NCBI GenBank assembly: GCA_903970565.1
Contig: CAJCJE010000699.1
Location: 1-5,225, forward strand
Reading direction: 5' to 3'
Source of the DNA: Candidatus Melainabacteria bacterium
GTDB lineage: Bacteria; Actinomycetota; Actinomycetes; Mycobacteriales; Pseudonocardiaceae
Length of the DNA: 5,225 nucleotides
The position numbers and the translations under genes are program-made. Shown piece after piece: positions 4,959 to 5,225 of the stretch. A model generated the notes under the pieces. That model was not told where the DNA came from and did no database searches. It saw nothing but the letters and a program-made list of their open reading frames with translations. How positions within the stretch are numbered: the stretch's first letter is position 1; the number at the start of each line of letters is the position of its first letter.

Positions 4959-5225
4959 GGTGATCAGGCCGGGAATCCGGCGTCGCGCCCGCGTCCTGCG
5001 GGCGTTGGCGCCGATTCCCTGGCTGCTTCCCGCGCTGGTGCTCATCGGCGGCGTGGTGCTGTGGCCGGTGGTGGAGATGGTCCGCACCTCGTTCCTGCGG
5101 ATCGGCACCTCCGGCTACGTGCGCGGCTCGGCCGGCTGGTCGAAGTACGTCGACCTGTTCACCGAACCGGCCTTCCCGCACGTTCTGCTGCGCACGCTGG
5201 AATGGGTCGTCATCGTCGTCGCGGC
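4951..5225 (+). CDS. ABC sugar importer permease, MalF/UgpA type, truncated by the window end
   Basis: The frame opens with GTG at 4951, inside the last codons of the binding-protein gene; GTGGCTGA (4951-4958) holds both the start and the preceding stop, so translation is probably coupled. A second in-frame GTG at 4960 is possible. The 91 visible residues begin MAEVIRPGIRRRARVLRALA, a basic cytoplasmic N-terminus. The first membrane helix follows (about 22-44, PWLLPALVLIGGVVLWPVVEMV). RTSFLRIG and YVDLFTEPAFPHVLLRTLEWVVIVV are the typical MalF/UgpA-family periplasmic segment and the beginning of the second helix. The EAA loop lies beyond the window. It would form the membrane channel with a second permease, expected just downstream, and import the ligand of the binding protein. 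No stop occurs before the edge. Confidence 0.9.
   Translation, partial: MAEVIRPGIRRRARVLRALAPIPWLLPALVLIGGVVLWPVVEMVRTSFLRIGTSGYVRGSAGWSKYVDLFTEPAFPHVLLRTLEWVVIVVA

Overview
The window has the high GC content, GTG starts and dense packing of an actinomycete chromosome. The protein families fit Actinobacteria, possibly a Streptomyces or Pseudonocardiales-type organism, but the sequence alone does not settle the genus. I see no rRNA, tRNA, CRISPR array, transposase or attachment site.

Left part (1-1290) is housekeeping or accessory. It holds the 3' part of a class I SAM-dependent methyltransferase (+), then a terminator-like hairpin and a very small, lysine-rich protein of 45 aa (628-765, +). 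Next comes a convergent two-TM DUF1003 membrane protein (862-1290, -). A 9-bp perfect hairpin lies between the two convergent genes.

Right part (1291-5225) looks like a self-contained carbohydrate uptake and utilisation locus. It has a DeoR-family repressor (1581-2366, +), a convergent SIS-domain sugar-phosphate isomerase/deaminase-like enzyme (2386-3267, -), and a divergently transcribed ABC importer. The importer is a lipoprotein solute-binding protein (3675-4958, +) whose stop overlaps the start of a MalF/UgpA-type permease that runs off the window (4951->5225). The simplest model is that the importer brings in a sugar or amino sugar, the SIS enzyme acts on its phosphorylated form, and the DeoR protein senses a phosphorylated intermediate and represses the locus. 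The substrate cannot be read from the sequence.

The most interesting DNA is regulatory. Four copies of a GTGCGC-type box, including a perfect 11-bp inverted repeat, lie just upstream of deoR. The 407-bp divergent region between the SIS gene and the importer contains a good sigma70-type promoter whose -10 sits inside a perfect 13-bp palindrome, and a related palindrome lies near the predicted SIS promoter. The SIS enzyme keeps two of the three catalytic positions of the GlmS isomerase domain but has Arg where GlmS has its C-terminal Schiff-base Lys, so it is probably not a glucosamine synthase. I found no clearly new defence or mobile system; this is a plausible but uncharacterised sugar locus.
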